Positions 17,540-26,967 of a stretch of 64,000 bases of DNA are shown one piece after another. Where the stretch lies: positions 1-64,000 of the forward strand of contig NZ_FMZO01000018.1 of assembly GCF_900101395.1 (NCBI RefSeq). Direction: 5' to 3'. Numbering within the stretch: the stretch's first letter is position 1; each line of letters starts with the position of its first letter. This stretch comes from Niabella drilacis. GTDB taxonomy: Bacteria; Bacteroidota; Bacteroidia; Chitinophagales; Chitinophagaceae. The notes beneath the pieces were generated by a model that saw only the letters and a program-made list of their open reading frames with translations, did not search any database and was not told where the DNA came from. The position numbers and the translations under genes were made by a program.

Positions 17540-20500
17540 ATGACTACAAAGACACGGACCTCCGTTTGGAACGGACACAGGAGAACAGGCAGGTTTCTTT
17601 CATGGTTACCCCTGCTATGCGCTGCCGCCCTGCTGCCTGCCGGAGCAGCAGCCCAATCCCTGATGCCCACCCGCGCCCCGGTTTCATTTGCAACCGTCAG
17701 CCGTAATTTCTCCAACCCGGGAAAAGAATTTCAAACAGCCCCTCTTTGGGTATGGAATACCAAAGTTACAACCGGCATCATCGACTCCATGTTGCAGGAG
17801 TTTAAAGCCAACGCTTTTGGGGGCGTATTTGTACATCCCCGCCCGGGCCTGGTAACAGAATACCTGGGCAACGAATGGCTGTCGCTCTATAAGCATACAG
17901 TTCAGAAAGCGGCAGCACTGGATATGCAGGTATGGATCTATGATGAGAACTCTTACCCCACCGGGTTTGCCGGGGGACTGGTCCCCGACCAGATGCCGGC
18001 GTCCTATAACCAGGGGCAGATGCTTCAGCTCTTCAGATCCGATACGATCCCCAAGGACAGAAATGCTTATTTTATCTGTTTAAAAAAAGAAGGCGACCAC
18101 TTTACAGATATAACCAGCCGGGCCGCTACCGGTAACAAAGGCGATTACTACCTGTTCCGTAAACAGCGCTATGCTCCGCAGGCCGGCATGGTAGGGCCGC
18201 CTAACTACCCGCTGGTTGACCTGCTTGTAAAAGGCGTTACCGAAAAGTTTATTGATGTAACTTTTACTCCCTACAAAAAAGCATTTGGAGCTGCATTCGG
18301 CAAAACAGTGCCCGGTACCTTCTCCGACGAACCCAGTATTCCTACCCACGGCAACCAGACCACACGATGGACCCCGGACCTCTTTACAGCATTCCGTGAA
18401 AAATGGGGTTATGACCTGGTGCCACACCTGCCTTCTCTTTTTGAAGAAACCGGCGACTGGCGGAGGATCCGGCACAATTACCAGGAAACCCTGCTCCAGT
18501 TGTTCATCGACCGGTGGTCGAAACCAATGCAGGCCTTCACTCAAAAAAATAATTTAAAATGGACCGGCCATTACTGGGAACACGGCTGGCCCGACCCGGG
18601 TGAAGGCCCCGATAATATGGCCATGTATGCCTGGCATGACCAGCCTGGTATCGACATGCTGTTTAACCAGTTCGATGAATCCAGTCCCAATGCACAGTTT
18701 GGCAATATCCGCTCGGTAAAAGAGCTGGCCAGTGTAGCCAACCAGCTGGGCAAAGAGCGCACCCTCTGTGAGACCTACGGCGGGGCCGGCTGGGATCTAA
18801 CCTTTAAGGATATGAAACGCCTGGGCGACTGGCAGGCAGCCCTGGGGGTCAACTTCATGAACCAGCACCTCGCCTGGATGAGCATGGCCGGTGCACGGAA
18901 ATATGACTATCCTACCACCTTCTCTTACCAGAATTCCTGGTGGCCTTATTACCGGCCGCTGAACGAATACTTTGCCCGCCTCTCCTATGCGCTATCCCGT
19001 GGCATACAAAAGAACAGCGTATTGATCATTGAACCAACCACTACCGCATGGATGTATCACAGCAGGGTTAAAAGCAATGAACGGTTCTTTGAAACAGGCG
19101 CCCGGTTCCAGTCTTTCATAACCCGCCTTGAGAAGGCCCAGGCCGAATATGATCTCGGCTCTGAGAATATCATCAAAGATCATGGCACGGTTGATAGAAA
19201 CCTGCTCCGGATCGGCCATGCATCCTATACAACCGTGATCATTCCTCCCGGGATGGAGAACGTAAACAAAGCAACCTATTTATTGCTGAAACGGTTTGTT
19301 GCCAATGGCGGCAGGCTGGTCCTCCTGAGTTCCTTAAGCTACATCAACGGGGCAGCCATGACACCCGGTGAGCGCTTCTCCCCCAACCAGCAGGGCGTTA
19401 CCGTGTATGCGCAGCCCGATCCTTCATTCATGGAGCAGGTATTCCGTTCTGCAGATTTTACTATCCATATGGCCGCACCTGCCCCCGAAGGCGGCAGCCT
19501 CCTGCATCACCGGCGGATCATCAGTGATGGCCAGCTGTTGTTTTTATCCAATGCCAATCTTGCGCAACCGGCAACAGGAGATATAGCTATAAAAGGCAAC
19601 AAGCACATCCTGGTAATGGACCTGAATACCGGTGCTATTCTGAAATACCCGGCCACCCGGCAGCAGCAAAGCACCCGCTTTACATTTGATCTTCCTCCTG
19701 CCGGAAGCATCCTGTTCTTCATTGCAGACAGGGAACAAAAGACCAGCAGCAGCTACCCCATCCCCGGCAACAACACAGAAGTTCCGGGTAGTACAATACA
19801 GGTACAGCGCCCGGCGGAAAATACGCTGATGATCGACTTCTGCGATCTCCGGATCAGGGGAAAGGAAAGAAAGGACATCCATGTAAAAGATGCCACCCAG
19901 CTGGCGTTTACAGACAACGGTTTCTCCCGGGATCCCTGGGACCACCAGATGCAGTTCAGGACCGATTTTGTGAAGCGGGATACCTTCTCCCGCGGCTCCG
20001 GTTTCACCGTGTTGTATCATTTCAATATTGATAAAAATGTAATCACCAAAAATTTCAGGGCAGTCATCGAGCAGGGACATCTTTGGAACGATATCCGGAT
20101 CAATGGTCAGAAAGCTATACCCGGTAACGACTGGTGGCTGGACCGGTCCTTTACTGTTTTACAGGTGGGAGCTTACCTGAAACCTGGAGCCAATACCCTA
20201 TCCCTTTCAATTGACCCGATGCGCATCTATGCTGAGATAGGGCCAGTGTTCCTCCTGGGAGATTACAACCTGGAGCCGGATATCAAAGGCTGGAAGATCG
20301 TTGCCCCGCGGGCATTGGCTACCGGCAGCTGGCGAAAACAGGGTCTTCCCATGTATGGGCACACCATCGTGTATCAGAAAACCTTCACACTCCAGGCTCC
20401 CGGGAGCGGTTATCTGCTCCGGCTGGATTCCCTGAAAGGTTCTGTAGCCTCTGTAACCGTAAACGGGAAGGGCGCCGGCATCGTGTACGCAGAACCGTAC

Positions 20501-20725
20501 CAGCTTGATATTTCAAAGCTCCTGAAAAAAGGAGCCAATACGGTTGAGGTAAAAGTAGCGGGCAGTTTACGCAACCTGATGGGACCTCATTACAAATCAT
20601 ATCGTCCCGGGTATACCGGCCCCGATAGCTGGAACGGTGTAACGGAATACCCTTCAGGCAGCCAATACCTCCTGTTCGACTACGGGCTCAACGACATCCG
20701 CCTGTTCCGGTATCAGCAGGATTAA
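17540..20725 (+). CDS. large secreted glycoside hydrolase, GH106-like
   Basis: The protein has 1061 residues from ATG 17540. This start is chosen because it gives a signal peptide (arginine-rich start, then FLSWLPLLCAAALLPAGAAAQ); the frame is open back to 17354 but that stretch lacks one. Barrel motifs include PLWVWNTKVTTGIIDSML, GGVFVHPRPGLVTEYLG, VWIYDENSYPTGFAGG, FSDEPSI and WTGHYWEHGWPDPGEGPD. A jelly-roll domain follows at ~770-1040 (RTDFVKRD, FRAVIEQGHLWNDIRINGQ, LDSLKGSVASVTVNGK). This belongs to the broad group annotated as GH106/GH2-like in Bacteroidota; the exact substrate is unknown. It is followed after 40 bp by the sugar isomerase, suggesting one transcript. Confidence 0.8.
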   Translation: MTTKTRTSVWNGHRRTGRFLSWLPLLCAAALLPAGAAAQSLMPTRAPVSFATVSRNFSNPGKEFQTAPLWVWNTKVTTGIIDSMLQEFKANAFGGVFVHPRPGLVTEYLGNEWLSLYKHTVQKAAALDMQVWIYDENSYPTGFAGGLVPDQMPASYNQGQMLQLFRSDTIPKDRNAYFICLKKEGDHFTDITSRAATGNKGDYYLFRKQRYAPQAGMVGPPNYPLVDLLVKGVTEKFIDVTFTPYKKAFGAAFGKTVPGTFSDEPSIPTHGNQTTRWTPDLFTAFREKWGYDLVPHLPSLFEETGDWRRIRHNYQETLLQLFIDRWSKPMQAFTQKNNLKWTGHYWEHGWPDPGEGPDNMAMYAWHDQPGIDMLFNQFDESSPNAQFGNIRSVKELASVANQLGKERTLCETYGGAGWDLTFKDMKRLGDWQAALGVNFMNQHLAWMSMAGARKYDYPTTFSYQNSWWPYYRPLNEYFARLSYALSRGIQKNSVLIIEPTTTAWMYHSRVKSNERFFETGARFQSFITRLEKAQAEYDLGSENIIKDHGTVDRNLLRIGHASYTTVIIPPGMENVNKATYLLLKRFVANGGRLVLLSSLSYINGAAMTPGERFSPNQQGVTVYAQPDPSFMEQVFRSADFTIHMAAPAPEGGSLLHHRRIISDGQLLFLSNANLAQPATGDIAIKGNKHILVMDLNTGAILKYPATRQQQSTRFTFDLPPAGSILFFIADREQKTSSSYPIPGNNTEVPGSTIQVQRPAENTLMIDFCDLRIRGKERKDIHVKDATQLAFTDNGFSRDPWDHQMQFRTDFVKRDTFSRGSGFTVLYHFNIDKNVITKNFRAVIEQGHLWNDIRINGQKAIPGNDWWLDRSFTVLQVGAYLKPGANTLSLSIDPMRIYAEIGPVFLLGDYNLEPDIKGWKIVAPRALATGSWRKQGLPMYGHTIVYQKTFTLQAPGSGYLLRLDSLKGSVASVTVNGKGAGIVYAEPYQLDISKLLKKGANTVEVKVAGSLRNLMGPHYKSYRPGYTGPDSWNGVTEYPSGSQYLLFDYGLNDIRLFRYQQD

Positions 20726-20765
20726 ATAATCATTCTTTTATTTTAACGTTCATCATAAACAACAT

Positions 20766-22199
20766 ATGCAATCTACTGTTTTAAAAATCGGGTTATTGGG
20801 TATTGGCCTGGATGCATACTGGGACCAGTTTGAAGGGCTGCAGCAACGGCTGGAAGGGTACCTTGGTATTGTAGAAGAAAAGATTACCGCTATGCATACC
20901 AAAGTCATCAATGCAGGGCTGGTAGACACTGCAGACAAGGCTTTTGCCGCCGGCAGCCTGTTCCGCAGGGAAGAAACCGAGCTCATCTTCCTTTACGTGA
21001 CCACCTATGCTCTTTCTTCCACCGTGCTGCCTGCGGTACAGCGCGCAAAAGTACCGGTCATCATTTTAAATCTCTCACCCGGGGCACATATTGACTATGA
21101 CAGTTTCAATGCCATGAATGACCGCACCCAAATGACCGGCGAATGGCTGGCCTGGTGTTCCGCCTGCCCCGTGCCCGAGATAGCGAACGTGTTTAAGCGC
21201 ACAGGGATACCTTTTCACCAGGTAACCGGTATGCTGCACGAAGATGAAGCCTGCTGGCTTGAGATACAGGAATGGGTTGACGCCGCAAAAGTGGCGCATA
21301 CGATGGCCCACAACCGGCTGGGCTGCCTGGGGCATTATTACAGCGGCATGCTGGATATTTATACCGACCTCACCCGGCAGTATGCCAGTTTTGGCGGGCA
21401 TATGGAACTGCTGGAAGTAGATGAGCTGTCTGCATTGCGCAAGCATGTTCCGGATAAGGCCGTTGCCAACCGGGTAGCGCTTTTCAGGGAAGCTTTTGAG
21501 GTGCAGCCGGATTGCCTGGAGAGCGAGTTAGAACGGGCTGCAAGAACATCGGTAGCACTGGACCAGCTCGTAGCATATTACCAGCTCGGTTCTATCGCCT
21601 ACTATTATAAAGGCACGGGAAATACGGAAAATGAAGACACCATGAGCTCCATCATCCTGGGCAACTCCCTGCTCACGGCCAGGGGGATCCCGGTTGCCGG
21701 TGAGTATGAAATAAAAAATGCCCAGGCCATGAAGATCATGGATAGCTTTGGCGCCGGCGGATCCTTTACGGAATACTATGCCATGGACTTTAAAGACGAT
21801 GTGGTGCTGATGGGACATGATGGCCCGGGTCACCTGGCAATTGCCGAGGGTAAAACAAAAGTGCGCCCGCTGGTGGTATACCATGGGAAAGTAGGCAAAG
21901 GGCTATCCGTTGAAATGAGCGTAAAGCAGGGTCCAGTAACCTTACTTTCAGTAGTAGAAACAACAGAAGGAAAACTGATGCTGCTGGTAGCCGAGGCAGA
22001 ATCCGTAGCCGGCCCCATTTTACAGATCGGTAATACCAACAGCCGCTACCGGTTCCCGTCCGGGGCAAGAAATTTTGTAAATAACTGGAACGCGCACGGA
22101 CCGGCACACCATTGTGCCGTAGGAATCGGGCATATTGCTTCCAAAATCGAAAAACTGGGCAAACTTTTAAATATTGAAGTAACCAATGTGGCTACCTGA
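20766..22199 (+). CDS. L-fucose/L-arabinose isomerase family protein
   Basis: The protein is a soluble 477-aa enzyme with no signal peptide. The C-terminal half shows the metal and active-site pattern of this family: EYEIKNAQAMKIMDSFGAGG, SFTEYYAMDF, GHDGPGHLAIAEGKT and, near the end, NAHGPAHHCAVGIGH. These supply the two Glu and two His ligands known from AraA/FucI. It should convert a deoxy-aldose or pentose to its ketose in the cytoplasm. It follows the GH106-like gene and is probably part of the same catabolic operon. I cannot say whether L-fucose, L-arabinose or L-rhamnose is the natural substrate. Confidence 0.85.
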   Translation: MQSTVLKIGLLGIGLDAYWDQFEGLQQRLEGYLGIVEEKITAMHTKVINAGLVDTADKAFAAGSLFRREETELIFLYVTTYALSSTVLPAVQRAKVPVIILNLSPGAHIDYDSFNAMNDRTQMTGEWLAWCSACPVPEIANVFKRTGIPFHQVTGMLHEDEACWLEIQEWVDAAKVAHTMAHNRLGCLGHYYSGMLDIYTDLTRQYASFGGHMELLEVDELSALRKHVPDKAVANRVALFREAFEVQPDCLESELERAARTSVALDQLVAYYQLGSIAYYYKGTGNTENEDTMSSIILGNSLLTARGIPVAGEYEIKNAQAMKIMDSFGAGGSFTEYYAMDFKDDVVLMGHDGPGHLAIAEGKTKVRPLVVYHGKVGKGLSVEMSVKQGPVTLLSVVETTEGKLMLLVAEAESVAGPILQIGNTNSRYRFPSGARNFVNNWNAHGPAHHCAVGIGHIASKIEKLGKLLNIEVTNVAT

Positions 22200-22452
22200 T
22201 AAATTTGAAAATGCAGGTTCTGTAGTAAGTGTAACACAGGATCCAGGCGTGTCAAAAGGCAATGGTGAAGGCGCATTGGGCAGGAACATGAACTGGCCGG
22301 AAACATGAAACTTTAAACCAGGGACCAAAGAAAGTTCATCAAACATATAACCGCCCCCAGGCTGAAACCCCAAAAGAGTGCGGCGGGTGCAAATTTTATG
22401 CGGCTATTTTATATAAGAGCCCGAAACTAACGGTTTTCACCCTAAGAACAAT

Positions 22453-22460
22453 TATTTTTG
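22453..22460 (+). promoter_or_regulatory. possible -7 element upstream of the CDP-sugar operon
   Basis: TATTTTTG matches the Bacteroidota -7 consensus TAnnTTTG. It lies 33 bp before the ATG of rfbF. It is also part of a small inverted repeat (GAACAA...TTGTTC). No clear TTTG is found at the expected -33 distance, so this is tentative. The rest of 22200-22493 holds nothing else I recognise. Confidence 0.35.
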
Positions 22461-22493
22461 TTCCCTTTAAACAGGCTCTTAATCAGCATCAAT

Positions 22494-23270
22494 ATGAAAG
22501 TAGTCATTTTTGCAGGCGGATTGGGCACCCGTTTATCGGAGGAAACCGATGTACGGCCCAAACCAATGGTGGAGATCGGGGGAAAACCGATCCTCTGGCA
22601 TATTATGAAGATCTATAGCCATTACGGGTTCAATGAATTTATCGTATGCCTCGGGTACAAAGGCTATGTCATCAAGGAATATTTTACACAATATTTTCTG
22701 CGCAATGCCGACCTTACCGTTGATCTTGCCAGCAACTCGATCGCCTACCATGCCAGCGCCAGTGAGCACTTTAAGGTAACCCTGGTCGAAACCGGCACCC
22801 TTACCAAAACCGCCGGCCGTTTGCAACAGGTACAAAAATATATCGGCAATGAAGATTTTATGCTCACCTATGGCGATGGGGTCAGCGATGTGAACATCCC
22901 GCAGCTACTCCGCTATCATCAGCAGCACCATAAAATTGCAACTGTTACCGCCATCCAGATGGACTCCCGTTTTGGCGGCCTGGAGCTGGATGCAAACGAC
23001 CATGTAGCGGCCTTTCGTGAAAAAGCCAAGGACGAAAGTAAGTGGATCAACGGAGGCTTCTTTGTGTTGAAGCCGGAAGTTTTCGGCTACCTGCAGGGCG
23101 ATATGGACAATATGATGTGGGAAGACGAGCCTCTGGAACGGCTGGCGGACGACGGACAGCTGGCCGCATTCCGGCACACCGGGTTCTGGAAACCGATGGA
23201 CGCATTGAGGGATAAGATCGAACTGGAAACGCTCTGGCAAAACAACAACGCAAAATGGAAAGTGTGGTAA
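22494..23270 (+). CDS. rfbF: glucose-1-phosphate cytidylyltransferase
   Basis: The protein has 258 residues from ATG 22494; an in-frame start at 22458 is unlikely because the nucleotide-binding motif begins right after the ATG. The start motif VVIFAGGLGTRLSEETDVRP followed by KPMVEIGGKPILWHIMKIY is diagnostic of RfbF/DdhA. MLTYGDGVSDV and GGFFVLKPEVF are further family features. It makes CDP-glucose from CTP and glucose-1-phosphate, the first step of CDP-6-deoxyhexose synthesis. It overlaps rfbG by 16 bp, so the two are translationally coupled. Confidence 0.95.
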   Translation: MKVVIFAGGLGTRLSEETDVRPKPMVEIGGKPILWHIMKIYSHYGFNEFIVCLGYKGYVIKEYFTQYFLRNADLTVDLASNSIAYHASASEHFKVTLVETGTLTKTAGRLQQVQKYIGNEDFMLTYGDGVSDVNIPQLLRYHQQHHKIATVTAIQMDSRFGGLELDANDHVAAFREKAKDESKWINGGFFVLKPEVFGYLQGDMDNMMWEDEPLERLADDGQLAAFRHTGFWKPMDALRDKIELETLWQNNNAKWKVW

Positions 23271-24337
23271 ATAAGACAACCCTGACCACAGCCTACTCCG
23301 GCAAAAAAGTGCTGATCACCGGGCATACCGGTTTTAAAGGCACCTGGCTGGCTTTGTGGTTAAAGGAGCTTGGCGCCCGGGTAAAAGGATATGCCCTGGC
23401 ACCGGAAAATGAACAATGTATCTTTAATGTAACGCAACCATTCGCAGCCAGTGAAAGTATTATTGCCGATATACGCAACAAAGCAAAGCTGGCGGATGAA
23501 ATAGCGGCCTTTCAGCCCGATTATATTTTTCACCTGGCGGCGCAACCTTTGGTGCGCCGGAGCTACGACATTCCCGCAGAAACGTTTGAAGTAAATGTTA
23601 CAGGCACTGCCAACCTGCTGGAAGCCCTGCAAAAAGTAAACGGGGAATGTACAGTGCTGATCATTACCACAGACAAAGTATACGACAATAAAGAGCAGGA
23701 TATCCTCTATAAAGAAGAAGATCCTTTAGGCGGCTATGATCCTTACAGTGCCAGCAAAGCCTGTACAGAACTGGTAGTTGCCTCATTCCGGAATTCTTTT
23801 TTTAATACAGCCGCCTACAGCAGCCATCAGAAGGCATTGGCCTCTGTAAGAGCGGGCAACGTGATCGGTGGCGGCGATTTCAGCAAAGACCGCATCCTGC
23901 CGGATATTGTAACCGCATTAAAAAACCAGCAAACGATCCTGGTACGCAACCCCGCGGCGGTACGTCCCTGGCAGCATGTACTGGAGCCGCTGGGAGGCTA
24001 CCTGCTGCTGGCTTCACAGCTGCACCGGGAGCCGGCTTATAGCGGCGCTTATAATTTCGGACCAGAGCCGGCTGATCATCTCACCGTAAAAGAGCTGGCC
24101 GAACAGGCCATTGCCGCATGGGGCGGCGGCACCTGGAAAGATAACAGCAACCCGCAGGCCGTACATGAAGCCCACCTGTTGCAGTTAGATATAGAAAAAG
24201 CGAAACGGCAGCTTCACTGGCGCCCAAAATTAACGGCAAAAGAAGCCGTTAACTGGACCATCGACTGGTACCGGCAGCCCGCCGCCGCGGCTGCGTCCTT
24301 TACATTCCACCAGATCAACCGGTACATGGCATTATGA
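23255..24337 (+). CDS. rfbG: CDP-glucose 4,6-dehydratase
   Basis: The protein is a 360-aa short-chain dehydrogenase. The N-terminal NAD site reads GKKVLITGHTGFKGTWLALW, the exact form found in RfbG/DdhB. FHLAAQPLVRRSY, ITTDKVYDN, DPYSASKACTE and RAGNVIGGGDF follow in family order. The catalytic threonine, the Asp-Lys pair after it (TTDK) and the YSASK motif are all present. It produces CDP-4-keto-6-deoxy-D-glucose. It overlaps rfbF upstream and the epimerase downstream by 4 bp (ATGA), so it belongs to one tight operon. Confidence 0.95.
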   Translation: MESVVNKTTLTTAYSGKKVLITGHTGFKGTWLALWLKELGARVKGYALAPENEQCIFNVTQPFAASESIIADIRNKAKLADEIAAFQPDYIFHLAAQPLVRRSYDIPAETFEVNVTGTANLLEALQKVNGECTVLIITTDKVYDNKEQDILYKEEDPLGGYDPYSASKACTELVVASFRNSFFNTAAYSSHQKALASVRAGNVIGGGDFSKDRILPDIVTALKNQQTILVRNPAAVRPWQHVLEPLGGYLLLASQLHREPAYSGAYNFGPEPADHLTVKELAEQAIAAWGGGTWKDNSNPQAVHEAHLLQLDIEKAKRQLHWRPKLTAKEAVNWTIDWYRQPAAAAASFTFHQINRYMAL

Positions 24338-24858
24338 TATTTACCCCCACACCTTTGTCCGGCAGCTTCCTGGTTACTCCCAGGGTTTTAGGCGATCACC
24401 GCGGATGGTTCATGCGCACCTTTTGCAGGAACAGCTTTGCAGAGATCGGCCATCATAAAGAATGGGTACAGATGAACCATTCCTACACAGCCCTGAAAGG
24501 GACCCTGCGGGGCATGCATTTTCAGCAGCCGCCTTATGCAGAGATCAAGCTCGTGCGTTGTATAGCAGGCGCCGCCTTTGACGTTATAGTGGACCTGCGG
24601 GAAAACTCGGCAACGTATTTGCAGTGGTTTGGAGCCGAGATCTCCGCCTCCAATAAACAAATGCTCTATATACCGGAGGGATTTGCACATGGCTTTCAGG
24701 CGCTTACAGATGATGTGGAGCTGGTATACTGCCATTCGGAGTTTTATACACCGGCGGCAGAATCGGGCGTACGGTATAATGACCCGAAGCTCCGTATACA
24801 ATGGCCGCTGAAAGCAGTTGAAATATCGGAGCGGGACCTGCAGCATCCCTTGTTATAA
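24334..24858 (+). CDS. RmlC-like sugar 3,5-epimerase (or 3-epimerase) acting on a CDP-4-keto sugar
   Basis: The protein is a 174-aa cupin of the dTDP-4-dehydrorhamnose 3,5-epimerase family. Family motifs include DHRGWFMRTF, TLRGMHFQ (catalytic His), DVIVDLRENSATY and YIPEGFAHGFQAL. Because rfbF and rfbG directly precede it, the substrate is probably CDP-4-keto-6-deoxyglucose rather than a dTDP sugar. The ATG overlaps the rfbG stop. A true dTDP-rhamnose gene set (rmlA, rmlB, rmlD) is not present here. Confidence 0.85.
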   Translation: MIFTPTPLSGSFLVTPRVLGDHRGWFMRTFCRNSFAEIGHHKEWVQMNHSYTALKGTLRGMHFQQPPYAEIKLVRCIAGAAFDVIVDLRENSATYLQWFGAEISASNKQMLYIPEGFAHGFQALTDDVELVYCHSEFYTPAAESGVRYNDPKLRIQWPLKAVEISERDLQHPLL

Positions 24859-24893
24859 GAACGGGAACCGGAATATTTTTGAAAAAAGAAATT

Positions 24894-26120
24894 ATGAATT
24901 GCAGATTTTGTAAAACTGAACTGAGCAACGTATTTATTGATTTGGGCAACTCGCCGGCTTCCAATTCTTTTTTAACAAAGGAAGCCCTGGATGAGCCCGA
25001 AACCTTCTACCCTCTTAAAGTATATACCTGCCCGGAGTGCTTCCTGGTACAGGTGGATGAATATAAAAAATCGGACGCCATTTTTGACAGCAACTATGTG
25101 TATTTCTCCTCCTACTCTACCAGCTGGCTGGCGCATGCGCGGGCCTATGTAGAAAAAATGCAGGAGCGGTTTCACTACACTACCGGGTCCCTTGTTGTGG
25201 AAATTGCCAGCAACGACGGGTACCTGCTGCAGTACTTTAAAGAGAAAAACATACCCGTGCTGGGTGTGGAGCCTACTGCCAATACTGCAGCCGCTGCTTC
25301 GGAAAAAGGGGTTCCCTCGGTTGTTGACTTTTTTGGCGTACGTTTGGCCCGCCGGCTGGTAGCCGAAGGCAGGAAAGCCGACCTCCTGCTGGGCAATAAT
25401 GTGCTGGCCCATGTGCCGGATATTGTAGATTTTGTTGGAGGTATGAAGATCCTGTTAAAGGAAAACGGGGTGATCACGATGGAATTTCCGCACCTGATGC
25501 AGCTGGTAGACAACAACCAGTTTGATACCATTTATCATGAGCATTTCTCTTACCTCTCCTTTTATACGGTGAAAAAGATATTTGAAGCCGCCGGCCTGGA
25601 GCTCTTTGATGTAGAAGAACTGCCAACCCATGGCGGATCACTGCGCATCTATGCCCGGCACCAGGAAGACCATAGCCGCCCGGTTGGTGCGCAGGTAGCC
25701 GCACTGCTTGAAAAAGAGAGGGCAAAGGGATTGCAGGGCATGCCGTACTATTCAGATTTCCAGGAAAGGGCATTCGGCATCAAACAGCAATTGCTGCTGT
25801 TCCTGCTGGAGCAGAAAAGATCCGGGAAAACGGTTGCCGCCTACGGTGCCGCCGCCAAAGGTAATACCCTGCTGAACTACTGCGGTATAAAAAACGACCT
25901 GATCGATTTTGTGGTAGACGCCAATCCACACAAACAGGAGAAGTACCTTCCGGCCAGTCACATTCCCGTAGTAAATGAAACGCAGTTAAAACAGGCCCGG
26001 CCGGACTTTGTATTGATCCTGCCCTGGAACCTGAAAGAAGAGATCACGAAACAGCTGGCCTATATTAAAGATTGGGGCGGACAATTTGTAACCGCCATCC
26101 CTTCATTGCAGATCACATGA
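24894..26120 (+). CDS. sugar C-methyltransferase (TylC3-like, three-domain)
   Basis: The protein has 408 residues from ATG 24894; a TTG at 24879 is in frame but less likely. An N-terminal zinc-binding domain has paired cysteines (CRFCKTEL and TCPECFLVQ). The SAM domain begins at VVEIASNDGYLLQYFKEKN and includes GVEPTANTA and NNVLAHVPDI. IYHEHFSYLSFYTVKKI carries the His/Tyr pair known from TylC3/TcaB9 C-methyltransferases, and the C-terminal Rossmann-like domain contains AYGAAAKGNTLLNYCGI. It should add a methyl branch, usually at C3, to the 4-keto-6-deoxy sugar made by the upstream genes. It is followed by the reductase with an ATGA overlap. Confidence 0.87.
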   Translation: MNCRFCKTELSNVFIDLGNSPASNSFLTKEALDEPETFYPLKVYTCPECFLVQVDEYKKSDAIFDSNYVYFSSYSTSWLAHARAYVEKMQERFHYTTGSLVVEIASNDGYLLQYFKEKNIPVLGVEPTANTAAAASEKGVPSVVDFFGVRLARRLVAEGRKADLLLGNNVLAHVPDIVDFVGGMKILLKENGVITMEFPHLMQLVDNNQFDTIYHEHFSYLSFYTVKKIFEAAGLELFDVEELPTHGGSLRIYARHQEDHSRPVGAQVAALLEKERAKGLQGMPYYSDFQERAFGIKQQLLLFLLEQKRSGKTVAAYGAAAKGNTLLNYCGIKNDLIDFVVDANPHKQEKYLPASHIPVVNETQLKQARPDFVLILPWNLKEEITKQLAYIKDWGGQFVTAIPSLQIT

Positions 26121-26962
26121 GAAAGGTACTCGTTACAGGAGCTACGGGGTTCATCGGCCAATACGTTGTCCGGTCCCTGCTGAAGCAGGACGTAGATATT
26201 ATAGCCACATCCCGGCACATCAGCCGTACCGGCCTCTTTGATCATCCCCGCATCCGGGTTCAATCCTTTGACCTGCATCAGCAAAACGGGGAACGTGATC
26301 TTTACGCCTATTTTGAGCAACCGGACGCGGTCATTCACCTGGCATGGGAAGGGTTGCCCAATTATAAAGAAGCCTTTCATCTGGAGGAAAATCTTCCTGC
26401 TCACAAACAGTTCCTCTCCAACCTCATCAAACACGGTCTGGGCGATCTTACGGTTACCGGCACCTGTTTCGAATATGGGATGCAGGAAGGGCGGCTCGAT
26501 GAGACCATGCCCGCCCGGCCGGGCAACTCTTATGCAATAGCAAAGGATCTATTAAGAAAAGAACTGGAAAAATTGCAAACCGAAAAACCATTTTGTATTA
26601 AATGGACACGCCTGTTCTATATGTATGGCGCCGGCCAGAACTCCCGGTCCCTGCTTCCGCAGCTGGATGCAGCGCTGGAAGCGGGCGCGCCGGTATTTAA
26701 TATGAGCGGCGGGGAACAAACAAGGGACTTTATGCCGGTAACAGCAGTAGCCGAGGCCCTTGTAAAAGTGGCTTTGCAGCAGGAAGTTACGGGTATTATC
26801 AATATATCCGGCAACAGGCCCGTAACGGTAAAACAATTCGTTTTGGATCACCTGCGATCCAAAAACCAGAAGATTCAGCTAAATTTGGGCTTTTACCCAT
26901 ATCCTGATTTTGAGCCCATGCATTTTTGGGGCGACAACAGTAAATTAAAATCAATCAAATAA
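26117..26962 (+). CDS. NAD-dependent epimerase/dehydratase, likely CDP-4-keto sugar reductase
   Basis: The protein has 281 residues from ATG 26117, which overlaps the preceding stop. The nucleotide site is VLVTGATGFIGQYVVRSLL. VIHLAWEG, GTCFEYG and YAIAKDLLRKEL (Tyr/Lys pair) follow the extended SDR pattern. Placed last in the sugar-building set, it most likely reduces the 4-keto group and completes the branched CDP-deoxysugar. The function is inferred from family and order; an epimerase role is possible. Confidence 0.8.
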   Translation: MRKVLVTGATGFIGQYVVRSLLKQDVDIIATSRHISRTGLFDHPRIRVQSFDLHQQNGERDLYAYFEQPDAVIHLAWEGLPNYKEAFHLEENLPAHKQFLSNLIKHGLGDLTVTGTCFEYGMQEGRLDETMPARPGNSYAIAKDLLRKELEKLQTEKPFCIKWTRLFYMYGAGQNSRSLLPQLDAALEAGAPVFNMSGGEQTRDFMPVTAVAEALVKVALQQEVTGIINISGNRPVTVKQFVLDHLRSKNQKIQLNLGFYPYPDFEPMHFWGDNSKLKSIK

Positions 26963-26967
26963 AATCG

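Noticed and set aside
22494-24858. dTDP-L-rhamnose pathway
   Set aside because: The nucleotidyltransferase and dehydratase carry RfbF/RfbG (CDP-glucose) motifs, not RmlA/RmlB, and RmlD is missing.
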